Source: Aporrectodea caliginosa
Lineage: Eukaryota; Annelida; Clitellata; Crassiclitellata; Lumbricidae
Reading direction: 5' to 3'
DNA length: 64,000 bases
Assembly: GCA_020284085.1 (NCBI GenBank)
Contig: JACEVL010000147.1
Coordinates: 238,501-302,500 of the forward strand
The notes under the pieces are model-generated. The model saw nothing but the letters and a program-made list of their open reading frames with translations. It was not told the origin of the DNA and did no database searches. Position 1 is the first letter of the stretch; each line of letters begins with the position of its first letter. This document shows positions 25,257-36,657 of the stretch, piece by piece. The translations under genes and the position numbers were made by a program.

Positions 25257-28200
25257 ATGGCTGATTCTGAGCAGTCAAAGCAAGATAATGCTAGGCAGAA
25301 GAACTCTGAGGAAGATTATGGGTACTTCTTTTACCCAGAAAGACAGGGTGCCAAAAAGAAAGGATTTTTCGATAAAATGCACGAAGGTCGAAAAGCCGGT
25401 CAAACGATCAAATGCTTCAATAATGTCTCGTGGTGTATTCAGAAAAGTAAGATATGTTTAAAGTTAATTTTGCTTTTAATATTATGGCATCCAATAGAGT
25501 GACAGTACTGTTTCACACACACAAAATAGTTGTGCCACTTAAAGATAAATGAACTGTTGTGTACGTTGTTTTGGGCGATAATACAGGCTATCTGGTAATG
25601 CATGTGCCTTGTGTAGATCTGAAGCCCATCGACGTCCTGAGTGCGTTTTTAGCATCTACCAATTTATGAAGATGATGACTTTTAAAATCAGTATTGTCTT
25701 CTTACCTTTATTTTGCTATTCTTCTAGAGGGGTGAATTCTTCTCAAATCACGTCAGAAGGGATTTCCATTCAATTTCTATACATTTATTGAAATAACGTT
25801 CTGGAAAAGGTCATTGATCTAATAAGAATATTGCAAAAAATGGGAAAAAATTTCCAGAGCATTTCTTGTCGTTGGAGGTAAATGACAAAATGATGATGAA
25901 AGCATTTTTGCATTATCAGTGTAGAGAATACTGTACATTGCCTTTTGCAGATGAATTGAGCTTAAACCAGAGTTTTAGATTGTATTGTATTGTATTTTCA
26001 TTTATTCAAAACCGGCTGTCATAACGCAGCCAACGACAAAAGTGCGTAACTTATGGTTATTATAAAGGAGCTAAGACTAATAATTGTTATAGATATGGAT
26101 AATGATCATATCTATACTGGATAAGTGTATTGTATTGTTGCACACTATTAAAAAAATATGGAATGTAAGACCACACAGGGCAGCTAGTAAGTGTTTTTGT
26201 GCAGCATGTGTGGGAAATATACTGGGCATACATAAAAACATGCATCAACTTATACACGTGTAATAGACTTTGCAGCGCCCATGAATAAGCTGGTGCCCTG
26301 TGCTTGGCTTTCGAGTGGCACTTTAGAAGTTTGGAGATTACTGATATTACAATTACTTTTTCTGTGTCTAAGGTCGAATATTTAGAGGTCGACTTATACA
26401 CACCGACTACTTAAGGCGAGTATATACATACGATAGCTAAATGTGGCCATACAGTATTGGTTTTATAGATTTTTGAACCTGTAATTGGTAAGGGGACAAA
26501 GGCTCTGATACAAGTTGTAGATAATTCATGAGACAAACACTTTAGACTTGTGGAATGAATTTTGGTGATGAGCTTGTGCAAGTGGTATGGCCAAGATGGC
26601 CGCATATTTCTCTAGCAGGTGTTTAATGATCAATTAGTTGGTCACTTGCTGATGTTGCTGGATAATTTTCATTCGTTCAGACTTGCAGTGTGACGTAGTA
26701 TTCATTCTTTTATTTATCTCTTTCACTGTTATTTTATGACGATTTTGGGCTGTGCTCGGTACCATGTTATTGAGGTCTTCTGCAAGACCATCCATCTTAA
26801 ATGGTTTCAAAATAGTAACTAGATAGTATAGTATCAGGCTTCATTGGAAAGGCCAGGAGATTTTTTTGGTGCTGACCATCCTACTGTGCTGGCTGCATCC
26901 TTCACAGACCCAGTTGTATAGGGATGCACGGTCTGGAAAAGGCATTACATTCTCAAACGGCGCTGTAGTAAAATGTCTAGATGCATACGCACATGATATA
27001 GGCCTATACTGACTTGCTGTGCACAGCTAAAGCTTTTAAGGGATACTTGGAGAAACAATCAAAGTCTTGTTTTGTTATGCCAAAGGCTAGTCACATCTGT
27101 CTAGTCAAATAGCAGTTATACTGGCCGAATGTCAGATATTGATAAAACGGTTTGTAGGAAAAATCAAAAAGTGACAGAAACCTGAATTTAGTCAGTCTTA
27201 AGATATTGTAAGAATTTTATGTTGATATCTTTAAATGAGGTGGATTGCTTCACATTTTTTAATTTGGCTCTAATTATTATGTTTTTCTTTTACAGGCCCT
27301 ATGGTGAAATTATTGATTGGTGCTTTGAAAAGCCAAGGATGGTAAGTTTTTGTTTTAGCCTGTTCAGTTAATTCCTCTTTAGCAATAAAGACTTCTTAGC
27401 TAATTCAAACTCTGTGCTGCTCATTGCAGATGTACTGTTCATAAGTTAATTAAATTTGTTTATGTGATTTAGTACTTGCATATAATGAAGCCTGAATGCT
27501 GAGTTTTGTTTGCCTACAGTTCAGTGTTGCTTACTGATGAGTGCTGTAAAATGGATGTGAAATAATTTGAATATTGGGCTGATAGCAAAGTTAATAATAA
27601 GAAAGGTCAAGAATTCACTTGCGTCTTTTTGTTCAGTTAACCCAGTGCTGTCCAGCCCGCGGGCCGTATGCGGCCCGCGGGCTGATTCTAAGTGGCCCGC
27701 CCCAGCTCCCTAAATATTTGCAATTTCTGTAAAAATGAAGTAAAAGACAAAGTCACTGCCTTAATTGCATAGCTATTCGTGCTTGAGCATTTATTTTTTT
27801 ATTGAACTATTGTAAAGCATGATACACATTCCATACATACACTATTCATTATTATTATTCCACAATTAATTTTGATACAGTTAATATTTTCAATAAATTT
27901 TGGTCGTTGCTTTTGAGTTTAATGGTGCGGCCCTCGGCTTCAAGAATAACTTCTTCAGTGGCCCGCGGGGTCAAAAAGGTTGGACAGCACTGAGTTAACC
28001 CCTTCGCTGCGGATGACGAGTATGTCTCGTCATGGAAATGCATTGCCATACGCGGATGACGAGTATGTCTCGTCATGGATATCCTATGCCATACGCGATT
28101 TACGAGTGAGTTTCGTCAATAAATGTATTGACGTAGGCGGCAATCCGCACGCTAGACTTAATCGTTGCCGCACAGCAGAATGTAAAAAATATAATTCTTC

Positions 28201-31200
28201 ACTATATGTAAGACCAAGAGGTCAGAACAGGCCAAGTTCAAGGTCAATCATGACGTAATTTATTACACATGTGGATGGGATAACAAACACTTGTGTTTTC
28301 GTGTTGTCAGTGAAGTTATTGAGTTTTCGGAAAAATCAGTGAATGAACATAATTATAAAGACATTTATTATAGAGAAATTTATTTGTGCTGATAAAGATA
28401 TCAACATATAAATGCGAGCCGAACACTTTTTGAAGATCTCAACGACAAACTTTCTAAATTTTACACACCTGATCAAAACATAGCTATTGATCAATCGCTT
28501 AATCTTTGGAAAGGGCGTATGCTTTTCAAACAATACTTGTCTGCAAAACGCAAGAGATTCGACATAAAAATTTATGATGTTTGTGAAAGTTCGGGATATA
28601 CTGATAGATTTTGGGTTTACATGTCGCACACTGGATTAAAAGGCCGTCGCAGCGAAAGGGTTAATGAAATGTCAGAAATTCATCTGCATTCCTTTATTTG
28701 AAAAACTTAAAGAAATTATTTGCTGTTTATATTTTAGTGATTTTGACACAAGTCGACATGTATCTTGTGAGGAATGTGTCTCACGAGTAAATGGTGGTTA
28801 TGATCCTACTAACAATCAAGTAAGGTTAATGTTTGCATTTTGTCTGAGAAATGATAATCCTAAGTTTTACTCTAATAATGATTATTTAATAAATTATAGT
28901 AAGTTTGTAAATTGCATACCTGTTTACATGCAGTTGTTGGGAGCAGTGTTATTTTAGTTCCAAGATTAATTTCTATTCCTATTCTTATTCTATTCCACTG
29001 TCTTTATTTTAGTTCTAGTTTTAGTTCCTCTTTATAAATAAATTTTATTCTTGTTCTAGTTCCACTTCCTATTTAGAAATAATTTTAGTTCCAGTTCCAG
29101 AAAATTTATATTTGTAGTTCCACTTCCACTTCTCAAAGAAATGTCTAACATGAACGATTAATGTCTATCAGACTGTCACACAAAACAGTATCTTGACCTA
29201 TTTATGAGATTAGTATAGTATGGACAATGTGAATGCGACTGTTAATAAAACAGTTTCTAGGCAGACACACTAAAAAGTTACCAGTCCGCATAGCTATTAA
29301 AAATAAAGAAATAATTTTTATTCTATTCCGTTCTCGTCCGAGAAAAATATTGAAATTTTTATTCCTATTCTATTCTCGTTCCAGGCTTAATTTTTATTCC
29401 AGATTTCGTTCCGTGGAACTAATTTAAAATAATTATTATTCCTATTCTATTCTCAGGAACTAAAATAACACTGGTTGGGAGGCATGTTAGAAGGCCATAT
29501 TGATCTACTGTGGATAGAATGCTCAAAGACATAGGTTGTCTGAAATGAAGGTATTTACACTGTAGGTATTTGAAAATGAAGGTATTTTGAAATTCCGGTT
29601 ATATCGAATAACAGTAAATGGCCCGACCATAATGAATGCAAACACTTACAAACATAACTCTGTTTTATCAAACCTGCCTATATCGAAGTGTTGCTTATTT
29701 CAAATGCACTGTTTGGTCCTTCATAATTAAAAAATGTTATTTTTAAAATTTGAATTGGTGTAAACTTTTTGCGGGGAATATGATGTGGTCCTGCGGGGAT
29801 GGGGTGGGGATGGGGAGAAAACCTGCGGGGATGGGGACAAACTGCGGGGATGGGAAGACTTAATTGTTGCGGGGGGATGGGGACAAGATTGTCTCCCCGC
29901 ATCACTCTCTAGTCCTTATCGAACAGTGGGCTTACAGATATATTGAAGTTAAAAAGCCACTCTGCAACTCAATACTATTGGCCTGGTTGTGGCTCACTGA
30001 TGAATTTTGTTTCCCAACTGGCTCCAGCTAGAAGACATATCTGGTCAGTGGGAGTGTGTCACTCTAGGCTTACATTGATTTCACTATCATACCGTATCAA
30101 TCAATCAATCAATCAATCAATTTCGTTTATTCTCAACATCAAGCTGACAGGTCTTTACTTGTAACAAGTAACATGTAGGAAAACTTGTTATGCTGACCAA
30201 AATTGTATTGCCCAGTGGTGGATTTAGCTTTTGACCTAATGCAAACTCTGCCACATTCTAGTTACCATTCTATTTTTAGCAACTTGTCTAAGAACTTCCG
30301 GTTTGGGTTTGTTGTTGCTGGAAATGTTTCATAAGCTTTTCCATTATTATAATTTAAATACAGGTAAATAAGTGTATGTTGTAAATTATTACATGTATCA
30401 CTTATTTTGTAACACAGTCATAATTGTCACACAAAACAGACTTGCCGTACATGTATTAAAAGTTTATGATGGCTCAGTTCACAGTGAATTAGCTGGACTC
30501 CCTGATGCGGATTTTGTGTTCATTCAAGGTGTCTGTTTCTCAGTCAGGGCTGTTGTTACATTTCCAGATTGTTGTATGCAAGAACAACACAACATCTCGT
30601 GATGTTTGTTGCAGTGTGTTAGCTCACGAGTTAATACACATGTTCGACTTCTGCCGTGCCAAAGCGGACTTCACTAATCTTGAGCATTTGGCTTGCACTG
30701 AGGTGCGTATTGAGTGATGTTAATACTTTTCAATTCTGTTTTATTCAGAATATTTTTATTTGGCAGCCAGAATTGAAAAATATATAAAGTTTGAATTTGA
30801 TGAATAATAGTTGCATGTTTTGTGGGATCAACTACCAAATTAGCTGGCATTAGTAAAAATAATCAGACAGATACATCAGGACTACAGTACTATATATATA
30901 TCAATGACATAATCAACTCTTATACAAAATAACTTTATCTTACTCCTGTATCAAATGAAGTAATGTAACTTGATATCACTTGTGCATCAGATGACATAAT
31001 CTATGGACATAGTTACTGCTTGAAGTAACTTTATACCTGCTAAACCTTCTGGTGCTGTTACTACATTACATACTACTATATCAAATGACTTAATCTAACT
31101 CCTGTATCAACTGACCTCATCTAACTACTAAATGAAGTGACCTAACATACCTCCCACTGTATCAAAACGACCAAATTGTAGCTCGTGTGAAATTAACTAA

Positions 31201-32057
31201 TCTAATGCATTTGTTAACTGATCAAATATAATAAATGTATTAAATGATGTACTGTAGATATCAAATGACCTAATTAGTGTCCCTGGCGCCTTCAGGTGAC
31301 ACTCAGTGGTTTTAGTCTTGTTTTTACTGTAGATACGTGCGGCATCGATTATGCACTGTTCGTTTATGTCGGCCATGAATGAGGGAGATGCATCGTACTT
31401 CAACTTCAAAGGCAAACATCAGGTTGAATAAAGAAATAATGATATTCTGTCATGTCATGTTCTTCCACTCTATCATAGGTCTTAATGTTGGCTGAATTGT
31501 CATGATTCTCCTAGATCTGTTTTATGTCACAGTGTTTCATTGGAGAATTGTTCTTGGGGCATGTGGTGCTTTGTGATCACTAGACTGTTGAGTACTAATC
31601 TCGAACCAACCAAGCTTGTGCTATTTTTGATTAATATTTCAGTATTATGAGTCGGTTTTTTGTAAGTGGGAACCAAAGATGCAGTAGTTTCTTTTTCAGC
31701 TGCAGTTTATTTGTTATGCATTTCAAATTGTTTCGTATATTGAAAGCATAAGTAAATATAGAAAAGAAACATGGTGTTAATCGGAAATGAAGATTTTAAT
31801 TTCCTTTGAATTACCTATTTTCATAAAATTGTTTATTAATTGTCTTGTTTTTCTCTTAGGAATGTGTCAAGAAAAAGGCTACAATGTCTGTTATGCTTGT
31901 GAGAGACATTAAGCAGAGTGATGCAAGATCCATTGTTGAGAAAGTTTTCCAGAAATGTTATAAAGACCTTGAACCTTTCGGCCGAATACCACGCAGAGGC
32001 TCACACGATCCAGAAAAAATGTTTGCAGAAGGAGCTATGTATGGATACTGTAACTGA
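25257..32057 (+). CDS. ATP23: ATP23 mitochondrial metalloprotease homologue, complete, 6 exons
   Basis: ATP23 (also XRCC6BP1/KUB3) acts in the mitochondrial intermembrane space; in yeast it processes Atp6 and helps assemble the F0 ring. Exons: 25257-25446, 27296-27341, 28738-28819, 30568-30702, 31333-31422 and 31860-32057. All have GT/AG sites and matching phases (1, 2, 0, 0, 0), giving 246 residues. Residues 126-130 are the zinc-protease motif HELIH, followed by DFCRAKADFTNLEHLACTE. A conserved cysteine pair (SCEEC) and GGYDP lie just before. The last exon has KKKATMSVMLVRDI and EPFGRIPRRGSHDP, as in the family. The start is supported by length and by the immediately following acidic segment. 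Introns hold piggyBac and hAT relics, none disturbing an exon. The gene is divergent from the ADA2 gene. Confidence 0.96.
26262..26362 (+). mobile_element. LINE 3' tail fragment (GATTAC family), copy 1
   Basis: CAGCGCCCATGAATAAGCTG, CCCTGTGCTTGGCTTTCGAG and GCACTTTAGAAGTTTGGAG lead into a degraded GATTAC-type tail. A better copy is at 33125-33213. It lies in ATP23 intron 1. Confidence 0.6.
27643..27992. mobile_element. hAT non-autonomous element with 8-bp target duplication
   Basis: The left end is CAGTGCTGTCCAGCCCGCGG and the right end GGTTGGACAGCACTG. The exact 8-bp AGTTAACC flanks both ends (27635-27642 and 27993-28000), diagnostic of hAT insertion. The interior repeats GGCCCGC words. The target duplication contains the TTAA and first CC of the piggyBac relic to its right, so this element inserted into that relic's tip. 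Confidence 0.85.
27999..28660 (+). mobile_element. piggyBac deletion derivative
   Basis: Bounded by TTAA (27995-27998; 28661-28664) with inverted ends CCCCTTCGCTGCG and CGCAGCGAAAGGG. A subterminal repeat unit containing GATGACGAGTATGTCTCGTC occurs twice (about 28013 and 28055). Positions 28435-28627 encode a transposase remnant with FYTPDQNIAIDQSL, KGRMLFKQYL and KRKRFDIKIYDVC, as in piggyBac DDD transposases. Most of the coding region is missing. It lies in ATP23 intron 2 and ends 77 bp before exon 3. Confidence 0.85.
28435..28627 (+). pseudogene. piggyBac transposase fragment
   Basis: Sixty-odd residues spanning the region around the second catalytic aspartate (AIDQSL; the family usually has IDES or similar), then GRMLFKQYLSAKRKRFD and VCESSGY. 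It is open but lacks the N- and C-terminal parts, including any C-terminal cysteine-rich zinc finger. Not functional. Confidence 0.8.
28944..29473. mobile_element. hAT non-autonomous element in ATP23 intron 3
   Basis: The left end is CAGTGTTATTTTAGTTCC and the right end GGAACTAAAATAACACTG. The exact 8-bp duplication GTTGGGAG flanks it (28936-28943, 29474-29481). The body consists of repeated TAGTTCC/TATTCTATTC subterminal words and has no coding capacity. Confidence 0.88.
29765..29915 (+). repeat. G-rich minisatellite-like stretch
   Basis: Irregular repeats of TGCGGGGATGGGGA, about six units, in ATP23 intron 3. The plus strand (sense for ATP23) carries several G4 runs that could form a quadruplex. 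Confidence 0.75.
30094..30180 (-). repeat. ATCA-tailed retroelement 3' end fragment, copy 2
   Basis: (ATCA)5 followed by TTTCGTTTATTCTC and ATCAAGCTGACAGGTC, as at 13290-13345. ATP23 intron 3. Confidence 0.55.
30890..31290. repeat. degenerate tandem repeats in ATP23 intron 4
   Basis: Recurring ATCAAATGACCTAAT / TCTAACTCCTGTATCAA words, spaced about 30-45 bp with many changes. An old minisatellite. Confidence 0.55.
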
Positions 32058-32269
32058 ATTTAATTTGTATAGTTTCTTTTATATGTAATGAGCATAAATG
32101 TGCATACTTGTTTGTATAATTATATATATAAATATACTCGGATTTATGCTGTTATAAATATATAGATTTATACCATAAACAATGTGCATGAAAGAAACCA
32201 GTTATGCTTAGAGAGTTTTGCACTTAGTTTTGCTAAACTGATGACAAAATCATGTTATGGTTTGTAGTG

Positions 32270-32275
32270 AATAAA
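32270..32275 (+). terminator. candidate polyadenylation signal for ATP23
   Basis: AATAAA 213 bp after the ATP23 stop, followed by GT-rich sequence (CTGTGTTTGCC). Position fits a short 3' UTR. Confidence 0.5.
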
Positions 32276-32569
32276 ACTGTGTTTGCCAGGAGGTGTCTTG
32301 TGATCTGAGAATTGATTAGCACAAGCATGTTTTGTGCTTGAAATGAATACATTAAAAATCATTGTATTAATTATTTTCATAAAATTGTTTATTGTACTAT
32401 TATGCTGATATAATATACACGTAATGGAAATGAATCTTACTGGTTTATTTTATGTAAACCACTAGACTGCGGTTGGTATGATGCTGTATTGCTCGCCGGA
32501 GTGGTGGAGTGGTGGGGCTTCACGGGAGGCCCTTGAGGGAATTATCAGGAGGCTGGTACGCCAGAGGTA

Positions 32570-32790
32570 CTTATCGTATCATATCGTATCTAACAATTTA
32601 TAATGCGCCTCTCGCAGAATAACTATTGGACAGGCGCTCTTAGCACGGAAGCCCCGGGGAGAAAGATATGCCCTTAAAGAGTGAGAGACTGATGAGGAAA
32701 AACCAGTAATTAGTTTAGCCCTTAGCGAGGGAAAGGCCATTCCAAAGGGACGGACCCAACACAGCAAACACCCGGTATTGGGCCAGGGCA
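32570..32790. mobile_element. repeat fragment of SINE/LINE type
   Basis: Begins with ATCGTATC repeats, then AATGCGCCTCTCGCAG and GGACAGGCGCTC. It looks like the 3' tail of a retroelement in minus orientation (a GAGGCGCATT-type end). The family is not identified. Confidence 0.4.
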
Positions 32791-32902
32791 GTCCTAGTCC
32801 TATCTATATTCTTCTTCACTTGAGACTGCAACAATGTGGATACCAGACTGCCTGTACATATATTCTGCACAATCCTTGTTGTGTATTGCATATATTAAAT
32901 AA

Positions 32903-33330
32903 ACCGCCGATCAAGCAAACTCACTACTCCCTATGGCCACGATCCCATAACCGTGAGCTCCCCAGGTTTGACAACCTGACTCAACAATGCTTCCTTGCCA
33001 GGATGCTATACAAAGAAACAAAGTTTCCCTAGCTCTGGCTATTTGAGCTATTCATTTCCCTCCTATGACTAAACCTAAGTCCCTAACTCTGTCCTCTCCT
33101 ATGTTCTCCTTGATATACAATAACTTCAGCGCTCGTGAATAAGCTGGTGCCCTGCGCTTGGCTTTCGAGTGGCGCTTTAGAAGTTTGGAGATTACGATTA
33201 CGATTACGACTTCTCTCATTGAATTCTTGGTTTGTATGTATCAATTTTTGTTTGTTTTAATGTATTAAGCTGGCCATGTACAGTGCTGTGCATTTGCAAG
33301 TGCTTCTCATTAAAGAATATACTTGTATGT
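32903..33330 (+). mobile_element. LINE 3' end (family A), copy 2, with internal insertion
   Basis: Matches 2161-2493 in order: CCGCCGATCAAGC, CCGTGAGCTCCCC, GCTTCCTTGCCAGG, then GTGCTGTGCATTTGC and CTTCTCATTAAAG. The C-terminal RT remnant reads FDNLTQQCFLARMLYKE. Unlike copy 1 it is interrupted at about 33125-33213 by a GATTAC-tailed LINE end. Confidence 0.75.
33125..33213 (+). mobile_element. LINE 3' tail fragment (GATTAC family), copy 2
   Basis: CTTCAGCGCTCGTGAATAAG, GCCCTGCGCTTGGCTTTCGA and GGCGCTTTAGAAGTTTGGAG end in (GATTAC)3. It is nested inside the older LINE-A copy. Confidence 0.7.
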
Positions 33331-33769
33331 TGTATGTATGTATGATGCAGTTCTGTCTATATGATTTATATATGTACAGGGACGCTGGTTAAAGAATTTA
33401 AGTGTTGTTTATGAAGGAGCGCCCTCTTAATGGAAACGTGGAGATTATAAGTGGGAGGTTATGTGGGCCAGCGGCCTTTATGTCCTAAACCTCCTCTCGA
33501 TCTGTGTGCAGGATAATTGTTTGTCTGACAAGTGCACTGGTGAGGAGACGGAAGTGTCCGGATGGCCCTCTAGGGAATCTGATCTCTCAATCGAGAACAG
33601 GACTTATCAACCACGTTCGATTCTTCCACTGAAGCTCATTTAGGAGTGCCACACGAGCCAGTGATCACATCGCCGCAGAGGCATTCTGGTTTCGACAAAT
33701 CAATAGAACAACAATACTGGACTTGGAAAGGCTCATGCTGATGTGTCTGTTGTGTTTCTGTCTTCTGTC

Positions 33770-33781
33770 TGTCTGCCTACC

Positions 33782-33830
<49 letters not shown>

Positions 33831-33831
33831 G
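33770..33831. repeat. (TGTC)n microsatellite
   Basis: About 13 TGTC units, mostly pure. Confidence 0.95.
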
Positions 33832-34307
33832 CCAAATCCAAACCGAAGACATCTGACCAATGGGTTTGTGTGTGTGTGGTTGTGTATTTATATATTCTTG
33901 TCTGTGTATGCATCTATCTGCTCAGGGCCGTTTTATCCACTAGGCACAGTAGGCACTGTGCCTAGGGCCCACGAACATTTTAGGGGCCCACGAAAGTCTG
34001 AAAATGAGATATTGAAAAATAATTTTAATGGTTGAATTTGACACGAAAATGAAAGAAATTTCAAATTCTACTTTAATAATTTTTATAATTGTACTTAAAC
34101 TGTCTAACTTTAAGATGTGAACTTACAGTTTAGTTAAGCTGTTCAACAGCCTAAGTTATGTGAACTGTGCGGCTCTTTGCATTAGCAAAATCACATAAGA
34201 TCTTCAAATGTCATTTCCCGCATTAACTGGTTTTCAATTGAAAGTAGCGCAAGGGAAGATAGTCGTCCTTGTCCAATCGTTGACCGCAGATAATTTGTTG
34301 ATAAGCT

Positions 34308-34640
34308 CAGTGGCGTAACGAGGGGGGCAGGGGGGGGGGCCGCCCCCGGGCGCAGGACAGGGGGCGCAAAATTAGGCTGCAAAAAAATTTTTTGTTAAAG
34401 AAATCAGGCAAGAATAGGTAAAAAGTAAAAAAGTAACTATTATGCAAGAGTCTGGCAGGGGCGCGGGCGCAGGGGGGCGCAAAATGAGGCTTCTGAGAAT
34501 ATAACCACTTTTTCATGGAAAAAAAAAACAAAAAGCAAAAAAAAAAAAAAAAAGGTCATCAGAATTTTTGGGCGGAACGAAGGAAAACATTTTCAGGAAA
34601 TTCTTGCCCCCGGGCGCACGAACCCCTAGTTACGCCACTG
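34308..34640. mobile_element. hAT MITE, CAGTGGCGTAAC family, copy 1
   Basis: Ends are CAGTGGCGTAACGAGGGG and CTAGTTACGCCACTG, flanked by the exact 8-bp GATAAGCT (34300-34307, 34641-34648). The interior contains GCCCCCGGGCGCAGGACAG, a GGGGGCGCAAAAT motif and poly-A. Nested in the hAT relic at 33923-35442. Confidence 0.92.
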
Positions 34641-34746
34641 GATAAGCTTGAGTTTCGAAAAAGAACGTTCATCTTCAGAACTTGTTCCAAAAATGGAAAG
34701 ATAGATTCGAAAGGCAATATTTACATTTGGAAAACTTGTCACTAGC

Positions 34747-34968
34747 TTATCCAATTTGTGCCCTAATCATTTCAGCCACAGTTGTACTTTCAGCAAACAT
34801 TCGTGAGAACAAAATAAACTCATCAGTAAATGCCTCTTCCAGATCTGATGAATATATCTCAATTAATGCCTTTGCTTTAGAAACTATTTCATCACTTGAC
34901 AAAGATCTGTCAAGAAGAAAATTGAACCTTTCATATATTGTTGCGTAAGCTGCTCGCCGTTTTCCCAT
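34747..34968 (-). pseudogene. hAT transposase fragment
   Basis: Seventy-three residues resembling the region before the dimerisation domain of hAT/ZMYM-type transposases: ATIYERFNFLL, SSDEIVSKAKALIEIY, SSDLEEAFTDEFILFSRM. No dimerisation-domain tail is seen in frame. Confidence 0.7.
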
Positions 34969-36242
34969 TTAAGTTATAAGTCTGTCTATAATCACGTAGA
35001 AAGATTGGGTACGGAATTTGCCACTAGCACTCAGATTTAAACTCTGATCAGTATTATCCATGACTTCATCATCAAATCGCTTTCGAAAAATTTGACAATA
35101 AAAGTTTAATTTTGTCATTTCTAAGGCTTAATGAGTTTTATTTGATGTTTGTGACTGACAATGATGGTCAAAATTAAGATTTTTAGACCTAATTTGACTG
35201 CCTGTTTGCTGAAAAACTGCACTGTTTAAGATTTAGTTTTTGCATAACTTTTCTGGCGACGGGCTCACCGAGCACCCTCTCAGACCCCTACCCCATTTTG
35301 CTCAGACGCCTTCGGCATGCTGGCCCGGTACTTGCCGGAAAAATATTGCCACTGGCTCGCCATTAAAATATCATCAGTTTGAGAGTTGTGGCCTACGAGA
35401 GCAAGAGTGCCTAGGGCCTACGACGACCTTAAAACGGCCCTGTATCTGCTTCTGCTTGCCTAATAATCACCATGCTACAGATATAACCCATGGTCCCCGG
35501 TCAACGTGCGAGCGAATAGGCTAGATTATGTGAACGACTACCGGTAGGCCTACTTGCAAAAGGATGCGAGATGTAGTCTAGGCCTATTCTGCTCACTTGA
35601 GGGTCGGGTGGACTTTGTGTCAGATTGACGGATTGATCTACTGTAGATTTGCGGAGCTTTATCATTTGAAAATCCGATCAGTCGAGTGTGACGAACTAGT
35701 GGACCATCGCGCTTGACTTGCTATGCCATTCATGCGTGTTGCTGGACAACACTTCTTGCTAAACGGAACCGATATCGATGAGACTCGCCAACCTGTGCTG
35801 TCTGGGCAAGTAATTGGCAAGATATATATTATGTGGCTGTGGATCTGGTACTGGTAGGCTCTAGGCCTATTTATTAGGCGTCTATTTATTCAATGCTTCT
35901 AGTTGAGATGGGTCGACTACGCCGACAACAACATTCACAGGAGCATAGTTGTAATTTAACTTTAATCGCAAGAGGAACGGAAGACGATCCACATTAAATT
36001 TTGGGTTTTAGTGGATGATGATAGGCCTACTTGTTGCACACTGCTGTAGTTTTCTGTATCGTATTGTAAGTACAAACGCTTTATAAACATCGGCTAGCGC
36101 TTGGTAGTTGATGCTTGCGAAAGTAGTTATTGATTTATTGCGAAATAATCATTAATATTCGTTTAATATAGTTGTCATCGACGCAAGTATAGGCTAGTTA
36201 CAAGTTACACAGGTGAATATCTAGTAGTCTAGTGCTCGCCTC

Positions 36243-36543
36243 CAGTGGCGTAACTAGGGGTTCGTGCGCCCGGGGGCAAGAATTTCCTGAAAATTTTTCT
36301 CAGTTCCGCAAAAATTTCTGATGACCTTTTTTTTTTTTGCTTTTTCACCAAGAAACTTGTCAAATATCATTTTGCGCCCCCTTGCCCACACGCGCCCCCA
36401 GACTCACGTACAAAAGTTACTTTTTACTATTTTTCTATTTTTACCTGATTTCTTTAACAAAAAACACATTTTGAGACCTAATTTTGCGCCCCCCGTCCTG
36501 CGCCCGGGGGCGGCCGCCCCCCTGCCCCCTCGTTACGCCACTG
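36243..36543. mobile_element. hAT MITE, CAGTGGCGTAAC family, copy 2 (inverted)
   Basis: Ends are CAGTGGCGTAACTAGGGG and CCCTCGTTACGCCACTG, flanked by exact CTCGCCTC (36235-36242, 36544-36551). It is in the opposite orientation to copies 1 and 3. Confidence 0.92.
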
Positions 36544-36657
36544 CTCGCCTCGACTATTGCTCCTCGCTCTACTCTATTCCCATCGAGTTGAATAGCATGC
36601 TTGAGCCGAATTTTGCGCTCTGCAACGCGCCTCATTAGGCAAATTCTCAAGTATGGT

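Larger units (their letters stand above)
33923..35442 (-). mobile_element. hAT transposon relic with 8-bp target duplication
   Basis: Ends are CAGGGCCGTTTTA and AAAACGGCCCTG, flanked by the exact 8-bp TATCTGCT (33915-33922, 35443-35450). Positions 34747-34968 (minus) encode ATIYERFNFLLDRSLSSDEI and FTDEFILFSRMFAE, like the zinc-finger-MYM/hAT transposase family. Most of the transposase is missing or decayed. A smaller hAT MITE (34308-34640) is inserted within it. Confidence 0.85.

Noticed and set aside
34515..34745. Lys-rich frame across the MITE
   Set aside because: Translation of the MITE poly-A tract.
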